From NCBI GenBank assembly GCA_963921425.1, contig OY992834.1, positions 6,386,001 through 6,450,000 on the forward strand: a stretch of 64,000 nt of DNA, written 5' to 3'. A program made the position numbers and the translations under genes. Of this stretch, positions 13,568-25,993 are shown piece after piece (position 1 is the first letter of the stretch; every line of letters starts with the position of its first letter). The stretch comes from Dryas octopetala (Eukaryota; Streptophyta; Magnoliopsida; Rosales; Rosaceae). The notes below the pieces were generated by a model that did not search any database, was not told the origin of the DNA, and saw only the letters and a program-made list of their open reading frames with translations.

Positions 13568-16500
13568 TTATCCAGTACCGGCCACCTTCTTTTGAGGGAG
13601 ATGGTCACCAGCTAGATCCTCATTTTTGTCCATGGCCTTCCTAGCAAGCTCATAACCAGCAAAGTTCATGGCACCCAAGGGAGCAATCCAAAAAAACCTG
13701 GGTACCGCTCCTTTGAATAAGCCAAGTGGTCCCTCATGGCGGAGTATAGAAAAGGCTACCATTGACATTGATATAGGTCGACCCTGTGGAGCAGTCATCA
13801 TTCTTGTTTTCATCACATCAAAGGGTGTAGTGACAACAGCAGCTAGCCCGCCAGATAAAGCCCCAACTACAATTGTTTCCCAAGCTTCCAGATCCCGCCC
13901 TAGAAATCGCTGGGCAGCCTATAAAAGCATATATCATGACAGTCAGCTAATGGGAAACATAAGGAGTTATTTTTATACCAACATCCTAGCATCTTGTAAA
14001 TTTTAAAGCCTGAAGTTTTTATCTTTTATTTTATAAAACTTGGCCATTTTTCTTGGATCAATAAAATTTTCTTCACAGCCAATACTAAAAAGAAAAACTA
14101 TCTATTGATGTTTTAAGAAGCATATGTTGTCAGCACCATCAAGTAATGAAAACGCAGAATAAAGTAGAGTCAGTTGAGAACGAGGGGGGGGGGGGGGGGG
14201 GGGGGGAAGGAATACAAATAATATACATATATATAATTCTACACTAAGAACTCTCATCTTAGAGTTGCATGTGCAAAAAGTAAACTATGAGAACGACATG
14301 CATTTTGTGCCTAGAAAAAAGGTCACATATGAAAACTCCATACCTTTTTGGATTCAGCATAGAGCCCCATGCCAGCGACATAGAATGGAACTTCCCGGCA
14401 CAGAGTAGCACCAGTCCCACGAAAGAAACCCTTAGGACCATCTATTCGCCAAGTCCCCACAATAGCCTCTCCAACATTGTCAAAAAGGCCAGCCTGCAAC
14501 CGCTGCTTTAACACCTCACAAGGAATCCGCACTGCTGTTCCCAAAACTGTGCTACAGAATGATGCTAGAGATTGAACCTATAACATGCCAAAACATAGAT
14601 TTTATACTGTTTTAAAACAGTATTAACAGAAAAGAGACACTGAGGCATTGGACAAACTCGTTGCCACCCAACAAAAATTCATACTCGACATTCTTAGAAC
14701 TACAACATACTTCAATTCAGCTGTTCAAATGTGCCTAGCACATGACCACAAGGGAGAGAAGAGGGAGGGAGGGACCCAGCACCATACTGAAAGATAGGAA
14801 AGCTACTAGTTAAGTTGCTCAAACAGCACCATACTTCTTACTCTCTTTTTTTTCTTTTTGGGTAGAAGCGCCATATTTCTTACTTTATATGTTCAATTTT
14901 CAAATTTGAAGAAAAGAAATAAGAATGTATGATTATTCCTTTTTTTCAGATTAATCAAAGTAGGATACTTTATTAGGCTAAGGGACCAAGAAACCATGCT
15001 CATTTAAGAAAGAAAAGCAGTAGAATAAGTAAATGAACTCTTCTTGAGATGTCTTGAAAGGTACAAATAAGTTACAATTATATGGATGGAGAGAGCTGAT
15101 AAGTGATAACTTCATTAGGCTATTGAAAAGAACAAAAAGACAAAGTGAACTTGCACATTCACTTGAATAGAAGTTAATGTCATTGACAAGGCATAATGGA
15201 TGCATGATGCTAGTCCCTAAAGAGAACGCACGCCCCCGCGCGCAGGGGGGGGGGGGGGGGGGGGAACAAAAGTGCAGCATGTGGTGAAGATGCAAGACAA
15301 AGCAGAAATTCATATGTAACAGAATATAGTAACAAGCATATAGTAAAATATGAATCATTACCTGTATATCTGGGAGCGTTGGCGCAACATTTACTAACAA
15401 AAGTTTACTTGCCTCAAATATTCCAGTTCGCAGGCCATGACTGTAATGACAGGAGAACACATCAGCCCGAAAGAGAAGACAATTACACAAATTAAAAGCT
15501 AAAAATAACATTTTAATCTGTTACTGGTGGGAAGGGAACAAAGAGAACCTTGAGAATTGTCCAAGAATTGCAGGAATTGAACCCCTGTACAACCCCTGCA
15601 CTCCAATCTGTGGAAGCTTTGAAATAATTTCAGGGAAGGTTAATGTTGATGCTTGTACACGAGTCTGGAAAACATAAAGAACACTTGAGAATGTCTTAAA
15701 ATAAATCATTGCAAGATACAAGAACAAAGAGTAACATCATCAATTACAGAAAATTATTAACTTTGACTACATGAGCACATGTTACTAAGCAAAAGAATTG
15801 CCTTAATTGTATCAATTGGGTGCATTAAAGAAGTAGAAAGTGCACAAGAAAGGCCCCCTGCTAATGCAGATCTTAGTACGCTTCCAGCAGGTATTTCCAA
15901 AGGTGGTGCAACAGCAACAACAGTTGCAGCTTCAAACCAGATACTCCTGTATGTATTACGAAAGAAGTTACTCTCAGCTAGGAGTATCCCACTAATATGT
16001 GGACACTAACCCTACTCGAAATTTTAAAAAATATATATACAAATATATTATTTCCAAAGTGCAATTGGTTCTGCATGACTCCTAATTCATTGAATAGTTC
16101 ATTCTCCGAAAATATGCATCAATTACCAAGGGACTGTTAACATTTCAGACCAAGGAATGAAAGAAGAGAACTAATGAAATAATTTAATCAAACATTAGAC
16201 TACTCTACACTATATCCAAGTGTCAACCATATATTTAACCTGGGTTACCAGGTCCTTGGTACATTTGTGGTTTGCTTTGTTACTTTGATTGCTTGTACAC
16301 AACTTTTAGTAGATCGATATATGCATGCATAAATGCATAAACACTTACATGCACACCAAATAGTAGACTGAAGCATTTAAGGATACAAAAGCTGTATTTG
16401 TGCAAACTTTGCCATAAGTTCCGGTACGTCAACCTCTTTTGTTTTTACGTTTTTTTAAATGTTGACAGTTTACTCTCTTTTCTTTTTCACATATCATTGA

Positions 16501-18427
16501 AAGTTGGGATTGGGAATGCCAGGTTTTGTAAACTGAATTGCCACAATACCATGAATCAGGACATGCAATCCAGATCACAGTTCCCAAGGGAGGGGATCTG
16601 GTAACTCTGGGTTTAGCCATCTAACTAATGATGGTTTTCAACAGAAAAATATGTCTCAGCATGGGCTGAACTCATCTTACCGAGGATCATCTTGAAGTCG
16701 ATCAGAAGGGAGCAATAGCATAAAATTCCTAAAATGTCCATAAGAAATAGATCCTTCTGTGTCAGCATTGAGAAATCTCATCATAGCAACAGCATTGTCT
16801 TCATTAGCTGGAAGTCCTGAATTTTTAAGTGATGCCAATACTTCACTTTTTTGCAGCGTCCCAGACTTGCTCAGACATAGAGAAGTATATGCACGTAGAA
16901 TGGTTGGTTCCTTCTGTTCCATCAAGGATAAAAACTGTTTCCAACCAAATGATTTTGAAAATATGTGACTTCTAGTACGGCGCATAAACTCATGAGCATA
17001 TCTCCGTGGCAATTTTCTATTTCTTATAGCAATTTCTAGATCTTCCAGAGTTACTTGGCCATCTCCATCTCTATCCAATTCTTCAAAGAATCTCCTTCCT
17101 GGATGCATTTATGGTGTAAAATTTGTATAAAAAATAAAAACTTTTTGATTAGATAATTGTACGAGCAAAAGAAAGTGTTGAATAAGGCCAAAGAAACAAA
17201 CTATTTAGAAATCATTGTCATGAATTATAGCAATAATTAAGGACAGGTGACAAATATTTGTGAGCTCTGACTTAAAGATAGCATACCTTCAGACTCTGTG
17301 TATCTAAAAAAATCTTGGACAGAGAATAGTTTCTTTTTGTCAGGATAGTCTTTAGAAGATCGCCCCAGCTGAGGTACAAGCTCAATTAGTTCTGTCAATG
17401 AAACAGTGGATAATGTGGATCTCAAACGCTCCACATTTGATAGAGGAATACTAAGTATATCACTAGCAAGCTTCTGTGGTGAACTGCCCGCTGATTCTGC
17501 CCTGTTACTTTCCGTAACACCATCATCACCCTCTTCATTTACTGAAGACGTTACCCCAACAACGCCCGATGGCACTCCCCCAACTCTGGCAAACTTCAAG
17601 TTTCCCAAAAACCCGTTTAAATCTACTTTTCGACCTTCCAGCAAACCTGTGACTACACTCATATGATCAAATTGGGAGGAAGAAAGCAGCTGCGGGGAAG
17701 TATCATAAGTTTCGCAATCACTTTCCTGAACACCCTGATCAAACTTCTGAAGATTCTGAGTAAGTTGATCAAAAACAAAACCTATGAAGCATTCTAGTGG
17801 TGCATGTTTTCCTTCTTTATGTGACATGCCTTCATTCTGAATTGTTCTATCACGCTGGCCCTTAGACTCCCTATGCTTCAAGTCACCTGAAGCCTTTGGC
17901 TTTGTACAAGAACACGCTTTATCCTCATCACTCATTTTCTGCAGCCGCTTCTTACCCATTTTGAACGGACCGGGAAATGCCTGAACAAAGCTGTTAACTA
18001 TCAAAGACCAAGTCACAGCAAACTGCAAGCAATTCACACATGACCCATCCTCCTTAGCACAATCCCTCTCTCTCAACCCGCCATTCGACTCCTCAGGTCG
18101 ATGGCCATTCCCTGAATGCTGCGAAAACTTCCCAAATAACGCCTTTAGAGGAACCTTGATGAACAACCCTTTCTTTCTCTCATCACCAACCGTGACACAC
18201 TGACCAGCTTTCTTCTTCCCCCCAAAGATCTGACCTTTACCATTCTTATCACCACCACTGAATTGGGTAACCAATTCAACTGCATTTACTTTATTCTTAG
18301 GCCCTGCCCAGCAACACTCGAAGTCCTTGGCCGCTTTCCGAATGCTCAATTCAAGCGGCGAAAGGGCTTCCTTAACTAGTTGAACCGAATTGAAAAACGA
18401 TTCGATCGGGTCATTTGCAGACACCAT
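13568..18427 (-). CDS. SAMTL: EF-hand mitochondrial carrier, SAMTL-like (S-adenosylmethionine transporter-like)
   Basis: Seven exons on the minus strand (18427-17287, 17098-16681, 15946-15802, 15664-15549, 15440-15362, 14577-14344, 13918-13568) splice to 827 residues, close to the ~823 I recall for Arabidopsis At2g35800. The start is the ATG at 18427 (MVSANDPIESFF), which matches that family's N-terminus. Residues 1-380 are a long soluble region. An EF-hand loop runs D389 to D400 (DRDGDGQVTLED). The C-terminal part, from about 521, is a mitochondrial carrier domain with all three signature motifs: PIDTIK (563-568), PCEVLK (652-657) and PFDVMK (743-748). Carrier proteins span the inner membrane with six helices; the soluble N-terminal part probably senses calcium. 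The substrate is inferred from the name of the relative and is not shown by sequence. Intron 3 uses a GC-AG splice pair. Confidence 0.93.
14184..14206 (+). repeat. Poly(G) tract, 23 G
   Basis: An uninterrupted run of 23 G lies in intron 6 of the carrier gene, so the pre-mRNA carries poly(C). Such long G runs are rare in plant DNA, can form quadruplexes, and are error-prone in sequencing. Confidence 0.9.
15245..15264 (+). repeat. Poly(G) tract, 20 G
   Basis: A second run of 20 G lies in intron 5 of the same gene, preceded by a short CG-rich stretch (CGCCCCCGCGCGCA). Confidence 0.9.
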
Positions 18428-18960
18428 TACTAACAAATCTTTAGATTCTCTCAGTCCTATATGACTATAAAATTTTAATAAAAATCCACAGGCACCTCAA
18501 CACGCACAAATATACAAATTCCCACAGCAAATTAGCAGAAACTGATTAAATTCCTCAATGAAAGAGCATATAGTAAAAGAAGCACACCATGAGACTGCGT
18601 AGGCCGAGCGGATGAGATCCGAAGACGAAGCGGTGCACCGACTGTTGAACCCGAACCGGCGAAACCCTATGTACCCATTTTCTGCAATCAGCTCCAACTT
18701 TCATTCCCTTTTTGCTTTTTCGTTATTTCTTGAGAGTACGGAGTGTTAGCTTTTGCATTTCAGAAATGGATTCAAAGCCATAAGAGAGAGAAAGTGTATG
18801 TGTGTGAGTGAAAAGGGGTAGCTAAATTTAGAGAGAGATTGCAGATTTTGTTGGGTTTGGACAGGGTTTGTGTTTCATTTGAGACCGAGAGATTTGGGTG
18901 TGGATAGGGGAAGAAGAAGAAGAAGAGCAAACAACCAGGAAGTGAAGAACAAGAAGTAGC
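18428..18960 (-). promoter_or_regulatory. 5' leader and proximal promoter of the SAMTL-like gene
   Basis: The sequence upstream of the ATG holds a possible 49-codon upstream open frame (18704 to 18555). It also holds a plausible leader intron: donor ATG|GTGTGC near 18590, acceptor TTTTATAG near 18470. Purine- and pyrimidine-rich stretches at 18780-18920 are typical of plant leaders. No clear TATA box was seen, so the start site is not fixed. Confidence 0.4.
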
Positions 18961-21900
18961 GAAAGACCAGGCCTATATTTTTTTTCTCTTTTTTATATTT
19001 TTATTTTTATATTTTTGCAATTTTATTTTGTTATTTTTGTATTCTTTTTTATTTAACGGATAATCGGTGCTGAATGGATAAAAGCTGACGTAAGGACTTG
19101 TAGGAGAGAGGACACCTTGTGGAGACTGCCACTTCTTGTAAAATTCACAATGCACAATTTCAAATCCCTAATTACCAACCAAATTTTTATCCATTTCTAT
19201 ATCCAAAATTAGTTATTTTGTATTTATGAAGTTTAACTTCTTTTTTGTTTGCTAATAAGTAATAACCTCGATTTTCTCCAAATGGATAAACTGATAATGT
19301 GGAATATAAAATATTGTATATATATTTGATTTAAAATTTATAAATACAGTAATTCCAAAAATAAATTTATTTAATTATAAAATGATAAAAGTTCAATATA
19401 AACACTTAACTGTCATTTCAATCGAGTTCATGAATAAAAAAATATTTCAAATGTATATCCGAACTAAGATTTAACTTGAAAAATAAATAGAAAATGGATG
19501 TATGTCAATTAAGTGTCTACGTGGCTTTTACTGACTGGACGTTTTCAATGACATTGACACCACATAGATTAATACTGCCATGTGGATGCCACATTAATTA
19601 ATACCCCCACATTTTTCTTCCCTCACCCACCTGAGCAACCCCCCTAAACCACCATCTCTCTTTTTCTCCAACCCCCTCACTCTCTAAGAATTGGCCGGAA
19701 AAGTCGTAGGAGCCGCCGCGGCTTCTCGGCGTCGATTGGCCGTGCTTGGTGGTTCGATGAATGATCCAAAACCACCCTCTTGCTCGGAACAATGAGGGAA
19801 AGCTGACTGAGGTGGTGGCTGGTCTCAATGTCGTCGGAAAATTGGGTCAACGGCAATGAGCGCTGGTGCGGGCTGTGAAGAAGAGAGTTGTAGAGAGAGT
19901 GAGGGAGTCGGGGAGAGAGATAGTCACGTTGAAAATTTGTTACATGTTTTTGTAATTTTTAATTATTTTTGTGTACACGTGGAAAAAATTTAACATCCAC
20001 GTTATTGAAAAAGTCTAGTCAGTAAAGCCACATAAACACTTAACCGATAAATAGTCATTTTTCAAATTAGATCTTAGTTCAGATATACATTTGAAATATT
20101 TTTTTATTCATGACCTGATTAAAATGACCTATATAGTTAAGAGTCTATATTAAACTTATGCCTTATAAAATTCAACCATAAATAATGGATAGTATCATTA
20201 CTCTCCCCGTTTCTTTTGCTTTTTCCTTTAAGCTTGCTTGATCCTAAAATAATTGTTAATTTAAAATGCTGATATTTAGTATTATGTAATTTTTTGAAAG
20301 AAAACAAAAAAGAAAAGAAAGACGACCCAACATAAAAGAGAATTTGGACTTTCATCTATAGTGGAACTAATCCAATGTGTAAAAATATTATTAGACGATA
20401 TATTTATCTCTCATAGGATATAATATTAATAACATATACCTATATTATAACACATTAAATTGATTATACTACGCAACAGTATATTGATTACACTAAAAAA
20501 TCTCTCCTCTATTTGTTTTAGTAGTTAATATGGGTTGACGTGTCCCACACATGCTGAGTATCACATCAACACGTGTCAAGACTAGCCAATAGGTTTCTCT
20601 CTTTTTTTGGTCGAATCCCAATAGGTTTCTCTCATTACAAACTTTATTGCAAGACCATCCGGAGTTCAACACATAGTTGCAACTATCCAAATTGAGTGTT
20701 ATCATCACCCATTCATCTTTGTATATTGTGTTTGTATATGATAAAAGAGATATTTATATGCATCAAAGTATCAAACAGCCTTTATTTTGGGATGTATGCT
20801 AAATGGGATTTATTAAAAGTTAAAACAGCGGGCAATAATTCGAGGATATTTTTTGCAATTCCCATGTGTGAGAGACAGGTTGTATATAATTTGTTTTTTT
20901 TTTCTATCAGACATACTCTCTAGGTGTCTTTTACAAAAGATGACCCTACAGAATCTGATGGTAACCACACTACGGGTCATTCCGATATCTTTTAATGTGA
21001 ATGGGGGATGTTCTGATTTCATCTTGACCATCAAATGTTCTCCATGCATACAACATAGCTAATATATGGTAGGTGGCCATGAAAAGAAGTTAAAAACAAT
21101 TCTTTTAAAGCATTATATATTCAAGAATGACAAGAAATATTTAATCAATGTACTGATAATCAGAGTTTTATATGTCAAAACTCCAGATGGGGGCCTTAAA
21201 AGTGGTTGGGTCATATGTATTTATGACTTATTTTAAGGCCAATCTATATATAGACAAAAAGTTGTTCCTTATATATTTGGATAGTATATCAACTCTCCTC
21301 TTCTTTTATATGACTATTTTTAAGGCCAATCTTTATACAAGAATTTCTCTTTTAGTATTTATGACAACTAGGATCCAATATATTTGGCGTCTCTCTACAT
21401 CAGAGTAAAACTTTCATGTCACGTGTGTGTGTGTGTATATATATATATCTCTTCGTATGTCTGAATCGGAGACCGTACTCAAGTTATACTCAAGTTATAA
21501 ATTGTGTCGACTTGAATTTATGTTATGTTAGTGGCCAAAAAAAAAAAAATTATGTTATGTTGTGTTTATCCAAATCAAGAATCTTGAGTTGATTCACTAA
21601 TTTGTCCAATCCGACTCACACATGCTAATCATGTAATCGGTTTTCATAAGAGAGGTTGTATACAAGAATTTATCGTTCGGTAGCTTTCACATAGGACAAC
21701 ATATGAACCTAGATGAAGAAAATAAGGTTAGTAGACTATCTTTGATTTTCTTCTTTTTTTAGGTGTGGGGTGGGGGTGATTTTGACTTCAATAGAATAGT
21801 TGAAAACCAGAGTACTCTATCTTGTTATACAAACTTTCTCAAACAACACATGTTATAATAACAGAAGGCGAACGCTATTGGCACTCCACATTGTGAGTGT

Positions 21901-22225
21901 ACAAATTATAAAATACTTGAAGATGGGCAAATCTTAAACAGGAGTGCTACTAGGATTACCCTAGTAGAAAAGCATGTTCCTGTTTTCCTCCTTTTATGGG
22001 TATCCAATATTATACACTTCACTATGGTAAATGCCCATATCTGTTTTTTAACAAAATTTGAACCTACAGCACACAGAGTCACAGACTATGCAATGGAACT
22101 CCTATTTCTCAAGATCTTTAGCTTGGGAAAAAGCGCAACTTATGGGAAACCATCGCTTTGTATGAACTTAGTGAAGAGGGAATTATTTGAGCACACTACT
22201 TGAAATGGAGGCACCTTCAAATGCA
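18961..22225. other. Gene-free region holding one Mutator-like element
   Basis: AT-rich DNA lies between the carrier gene promoter and the TIM14 3' end. It contains the element at 19384-20162 and a GT/TA microsatellite near 21424-21448. The rest shows no convincing gene; open frames at 20696-21062 are AT-rich and low in information. Confidence 0.6.
19384..20162. mobile_element. Mutator-like element (non-autonomous), 9-bp TSD
   Basis: Arms of about 170 bp (19384-19555 and 19990-20162) are reverse complements of each other with modest divergence. A perfect 9-bp duplication TTATAAAAT flanks them at 19375-19383 and 20163-20171. Long inverted ends with a 9-bp duplication are the hallmark of Mutator-like transposons. 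The 779-bp element encodes no transposase. Its middle (about 19600-19900) is much richer in GC than the arms and contains an unassigned 76-codon minus-strand frame, so capture of a host gene fragment (Pack-MULE) is possible but unproven. Confidence 0.88.
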
Positions 22226-23764
22226 TCAAAATGGTGATCCAGTGCCCTTTGTCCTCCCAAGCATCACATCCTTAGCTTCATTGATTTTAGAAGCAAGGTA
22301 ATGACTGCCACCTGCATCGGGATGGTTTGCAACCATCACCTTTCTATGTGCTTCCTTGACCTTGTCTGCAGTTGCACCCTCCCTGTCAAACCATACAAAA
22401 AGATTTTCTATTTTGCTTACAAGCAGACAAGAAGATAGACAGCTAGGACTCCAGTGCTTATGATTATGTGTTTTCTTGTACTGTTCATCTGTTCTATCAT
22501 TAGACAGTGGGGAATATACCCAAAATATCCTGCTTACCTGATACCAAGAATAAGAGCTGCTTCCCTTTTTGTCATTGTCTGCTGGAAACCACCTTCATAA
22601 AATTTCCGTATTTTAGGTTTTGGTGGTCGTACCTTGAACGCTTGCCAAGCCTGGATACCATATCTAGCAGCAAGAGCAGCAGCAGCTACTGCAAGACCAG
22701 CTAGAAATGGTGTAGCCTGATGTACATCTACAAGTTCATTAATTCTACAGAATTGTAAGATGAATTCTAAGTTCTTTTTGGACTAAATCTCAATTGTCTT
22801 TTATAACTTAAACTCTTTCCGACTTAGATCCGCTCCAAATTTTTCCAATGACCTTTGCCCCATGTCATAACAAAGGGGCATTCCAGCCAGTTTACTGAAG
22901 AAAATTATAACATGTACATTGTACAATGTAGAAACACACCGTCATTAAATAGCCCACTAGGTGAAAATGCATAAGCATCACTTGGGCAAACAAAAGAAGG
23001 CACTAACCACGGAGTTCTGACCTGTGACTAACATGAGTTTCAAACAATGCATACGGGCAAGACAGATATAGTGAATCAAATGCATAAAGGCCATGATATC
23101 AATTGACGGAACAGTTTCTGTCCTCTTAAAGCCAACTCCAACATACCGTGGAGTCGCATATGCTTCTAATCAGAAACATCCGATCATGATCAGACCATTT
23201 AAAAGAATGGATATGAAAATGTGAACATTTTATCAATATGCAATTCAAACATGATCAGACAGCCTCAAGTAGAGAACCCAAAGAAGGACCTCAATCATTT
23301 TGTTTCTATGATTAAACCCCCTTTATCCCCCATGTGGGCATACAATTCTTTTGGTCTACATCCCAATAAAGATGAACTCCCAAATACATTTTTTCAACAT
23401 GCAGTGCACAAAGCCAAGAAAATACTCAGGCTAAAAGAGCTCTTAAATGCCAAAGAAAGTGTAGAACAGCAGCAAGTCAATAAAATAAGTCACATGCAGT
23501 AGCAATTCTGCCAAACAAAAAATTTTGTTCAATCTACCAAACAAAAAAAATTTCTTTTGCTTTTTTTTTGGGTGAAGTGAATGTACATAATTTTCAGCCA
23601 AAATCAATCCCATAGAGCCAAACAAGATTGAATATTTTAACAAGAACAAAAATCAAGTATTTGTGAACCCTAGTACCAACATAAAATTAAATTTGCTATT
23701 GAGAAAGAAATGAAGCGTAACAAATCAAAAGAAGCGCTGAGAGAGAAGATATATTGCTCACCAT
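22226..23764 (-). CDS. TIM14: TIM14/PAM18 J-protein of the mitochondrial import motor
   Basis: Three exons (23764-23762, 22716-22538, 22382-22226) give 112 residues, the family's usual length. The ATG is the last codon of exon 1, directly before a 1045-bp GT-AG intron. Exon 2 encodes [21 protein letters not shown], a single N-terminal membrane helix, then FYEGGF and the start of the J domain. Exon 3 carries the catalytic HPD motif within [12 protein letters not shown]14 sits in the inner membrane and stimulates the ATPase of matrix Hsp70, which pulls precursor proteins through TIM23. The reading frame stays open upstream of this ATG to another ATG at 23875, which would add 37 residues; I chose the downstream start because family members begin MATP. 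It is co-oriented with, and about 3.8 kb upstream of, the SAMTL-like start. Confidence 0.93.
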
Positions 23765-23978
23765 TTCATCGAATGTATCGTGTCTGAGCTGAGAATTCGG
23801 GGTTTCATTCAGAGTTTTCTCGAAGCTTAGGGCTTCTGAGTTGGGGAAGAAACTCTGGGATTGCTTGCCCACCATGTTTTTTAATCTTCGTCCATTAATG
23901 TCCAGGAACCTATGATATTGCGACGCGTAAGCTTAAACGGGCGCCCTTTTTTCGACAAAAAAAGAAAAGGAAAATTAT

Positions 23979-24564
23979 GATTAAATACTAAATTCTAATA
24001 ATTTTTTGGTATACCATGAAGACCATATAATATTTCAATTGAACTACCAAATTTAAATGTAGTTTTTTAGATTAGGTCACAAATATGTTGACCTTTTTGA
24101 TTTGAGTCTTTTCCATTTGACATTTTTATCTTTTGGCCTACATATGATGAGTGTTAGTTAAAATTTATAAGGTTTTGACAAAATTGCTTTTGAAACTTTT
24201 ATATTATCTTGAAAATTTGCTAATGTAGTCTCAACTTCACTAATTACCAAGACAATACTTTTACTCAAAATAATATATAGTATAATGGTGTAAGTTGTCT
24301 CTTTCAATTTACCAAGACAGTCACAGTTAAGTTATGACTGGATTGATTTTTTTTTTTTAATACAATATAGTATAAATTAATGTAATATTTGTGATGTAAT
24401 ATTTTTTAATTTTTTTATTGTAGTGGCATGTGATGTAATATTTGTAAATTATAATACCTTTTACTTTATTAATTTGTTTGACTTTTCAACTAGTACCTAA
24501 TCTAAAATGATATTTAATTTTTGTACCTAAACTAAAAAATTATTGAAATTTAGTAGTTAAAATC
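23979..24564. mobile_element. TIR element, copy 1 of a two-copy family
   Basis: The ends are imperfect inverted repeats of about 35 bp around ACTAAATT and AATAATTTTTT. The whole 586-bp unit reappears in opposite orientation at 51141-51759 with about 75-85% identity by eye. No coding frame and no clear target duplication were seen, so the superfamily is left open. Confidence 0.65.
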
Positions 24565-25165
24565 AATGGACCTAAAAAAAAATTATAATGACTTTATTGT
24601 TCAATATAATCCTAAATATTAAACTTTAAACCCATAATACTTCATCATAAACTTCAAAATGAAGCCGTTTTGGAAATTTGTGTGTGATGGTAACCAAGTT
24701 ACATTTGGAAGTGGTATTACAAATGAGTAGTGTTCGGCCTAACTTTTTTTTCCTAATTTTTTTCCTTTAGATATTTATACATTAGACAAAAAAAAAAATT
24801 ATCAAATTCAGTAAAATAATGACACATAAAATGGGAAACAAATAACTCTTAGCATTTTTCATTACAAATTCTCTTAAATTATACACGTGTACATCATTAG
24901 GGATAAGGATTTAGGGTTTAGTGAATATCGTCATTAGGGATACCGATTTAGATTTTAGAATGTACAACCATTAAGGGTACGGATTTTAAGTTTACAATTT
25001 TAGATATTAATAATTTATAGATGTTATAATTTGGATAAATTCGTAACACCATGTTAGCATGACATTCGATGCTACTGTTACATTTGAACCCCAATACCAT
25101 ATCAACACACAAAAGTATAAATCATAAACGAAGCATCCCATTTGGTCAAATTGTGAAACAATCAC

Positions 25166-25360
25166 AAAGTTGAGGTTTTGACTTTGGAATCGTATTAGTC
25201 ATTTGAGATTTTGACTGTTTAGTGGTATTATGATAAGTCATTTAAGGTTTTGACTTTTAAATGGTACGACCGCATGAGCGATTTGATGTTTTGACTTTTG
25301 AGAGTGGTACGAGGCATTTGAGGTTTTGATTTTTGAGAGTAGTATGACTGTATGAGTGGA
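25166..25360. repeat. Degenerate tandem repeat, unit about 45-50 bp
   Basis: Four diverged copies of a unit containing CATTTGAGGTTTTGACTTTT followed by GAGTGGTAYGA-like sequence can be aligned. Divergence suggests an old array. Confidence 0.6.
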
Positions 25361-25993
25361 TTTTGAGTGGTTTGAGCTATTCACAATCGTGGATTTTTAG
25401 TGGATATCAAAGGTGTGTTGAAGTGCTGATAAATGTGAGAGAAGTACCGCAAAGAAATGGGTAAAATCAACAGTAATTATATAAGGAAATGAACTTCATC
25501 CAATCATCCACCACAGAGTACAGACCCAAAAAACAGATTTTTATAGAAAATTAAAGGCCCAAGAGGGTAAAAATACAATCAGTTTTTAAAAAGGGTGCAC
25601 TGAGATTCCTTTGAAATCTTCAAGAACCCAGACTCTCTCATAACAAACAGAACCAAATGAGGAATCCCCAGGACCACAGCAATCTGCACACAACCAAAGG
25701 AACCATATTTCAGCTTCCATGAACTAACATCACCCACTCACCAGTCCCACTAGGCCACTACATTATAACTGACAGACCCTAACAACAAAAGGCTATTGAG
25801 AAGAAGAAGAAAAAGAAGTTGACATTGATAATGAAGACAACTGAAAAAGTGAAATCACACACCATTTTTGTTTTCTCTCCCTCCACATTCTAACAGAGCC
25901 CCTGACACCATCTTTTATTTGATCTTCTTCATCCCAACATCTACCTAAGTACATGTTTGTTTTATTTTACACGCACGCTCGCTAGACTGATCA

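Larger units (their letters stand above)
23876..25993. other. Gene-free region with transposon remnants
   Basis: This stretch separates the TIM14 leader from the IQD3 stop codon. It contains a TIR element at 23979-24564 and a degenerate tandem repeat at about 25166-25360. The final ~400 bases are probably the IQD3 3' untranslated region. No coding frame was recognised. Confidence 0.6.

Noticed and set aside
14978..15511. 177-codon minus-strand frame
   Set aside because: It is one exon of the carrier gene (15440-15362) read through into introns; the C run gives a proline run.
18497..18697. 66-codon minus-strand frame upstream of the carrier gene
   Set aside because: It starts at TTG rather than ATG and lies in the leader; only the ATG frame at 18704 was kept as a uORF candidate.
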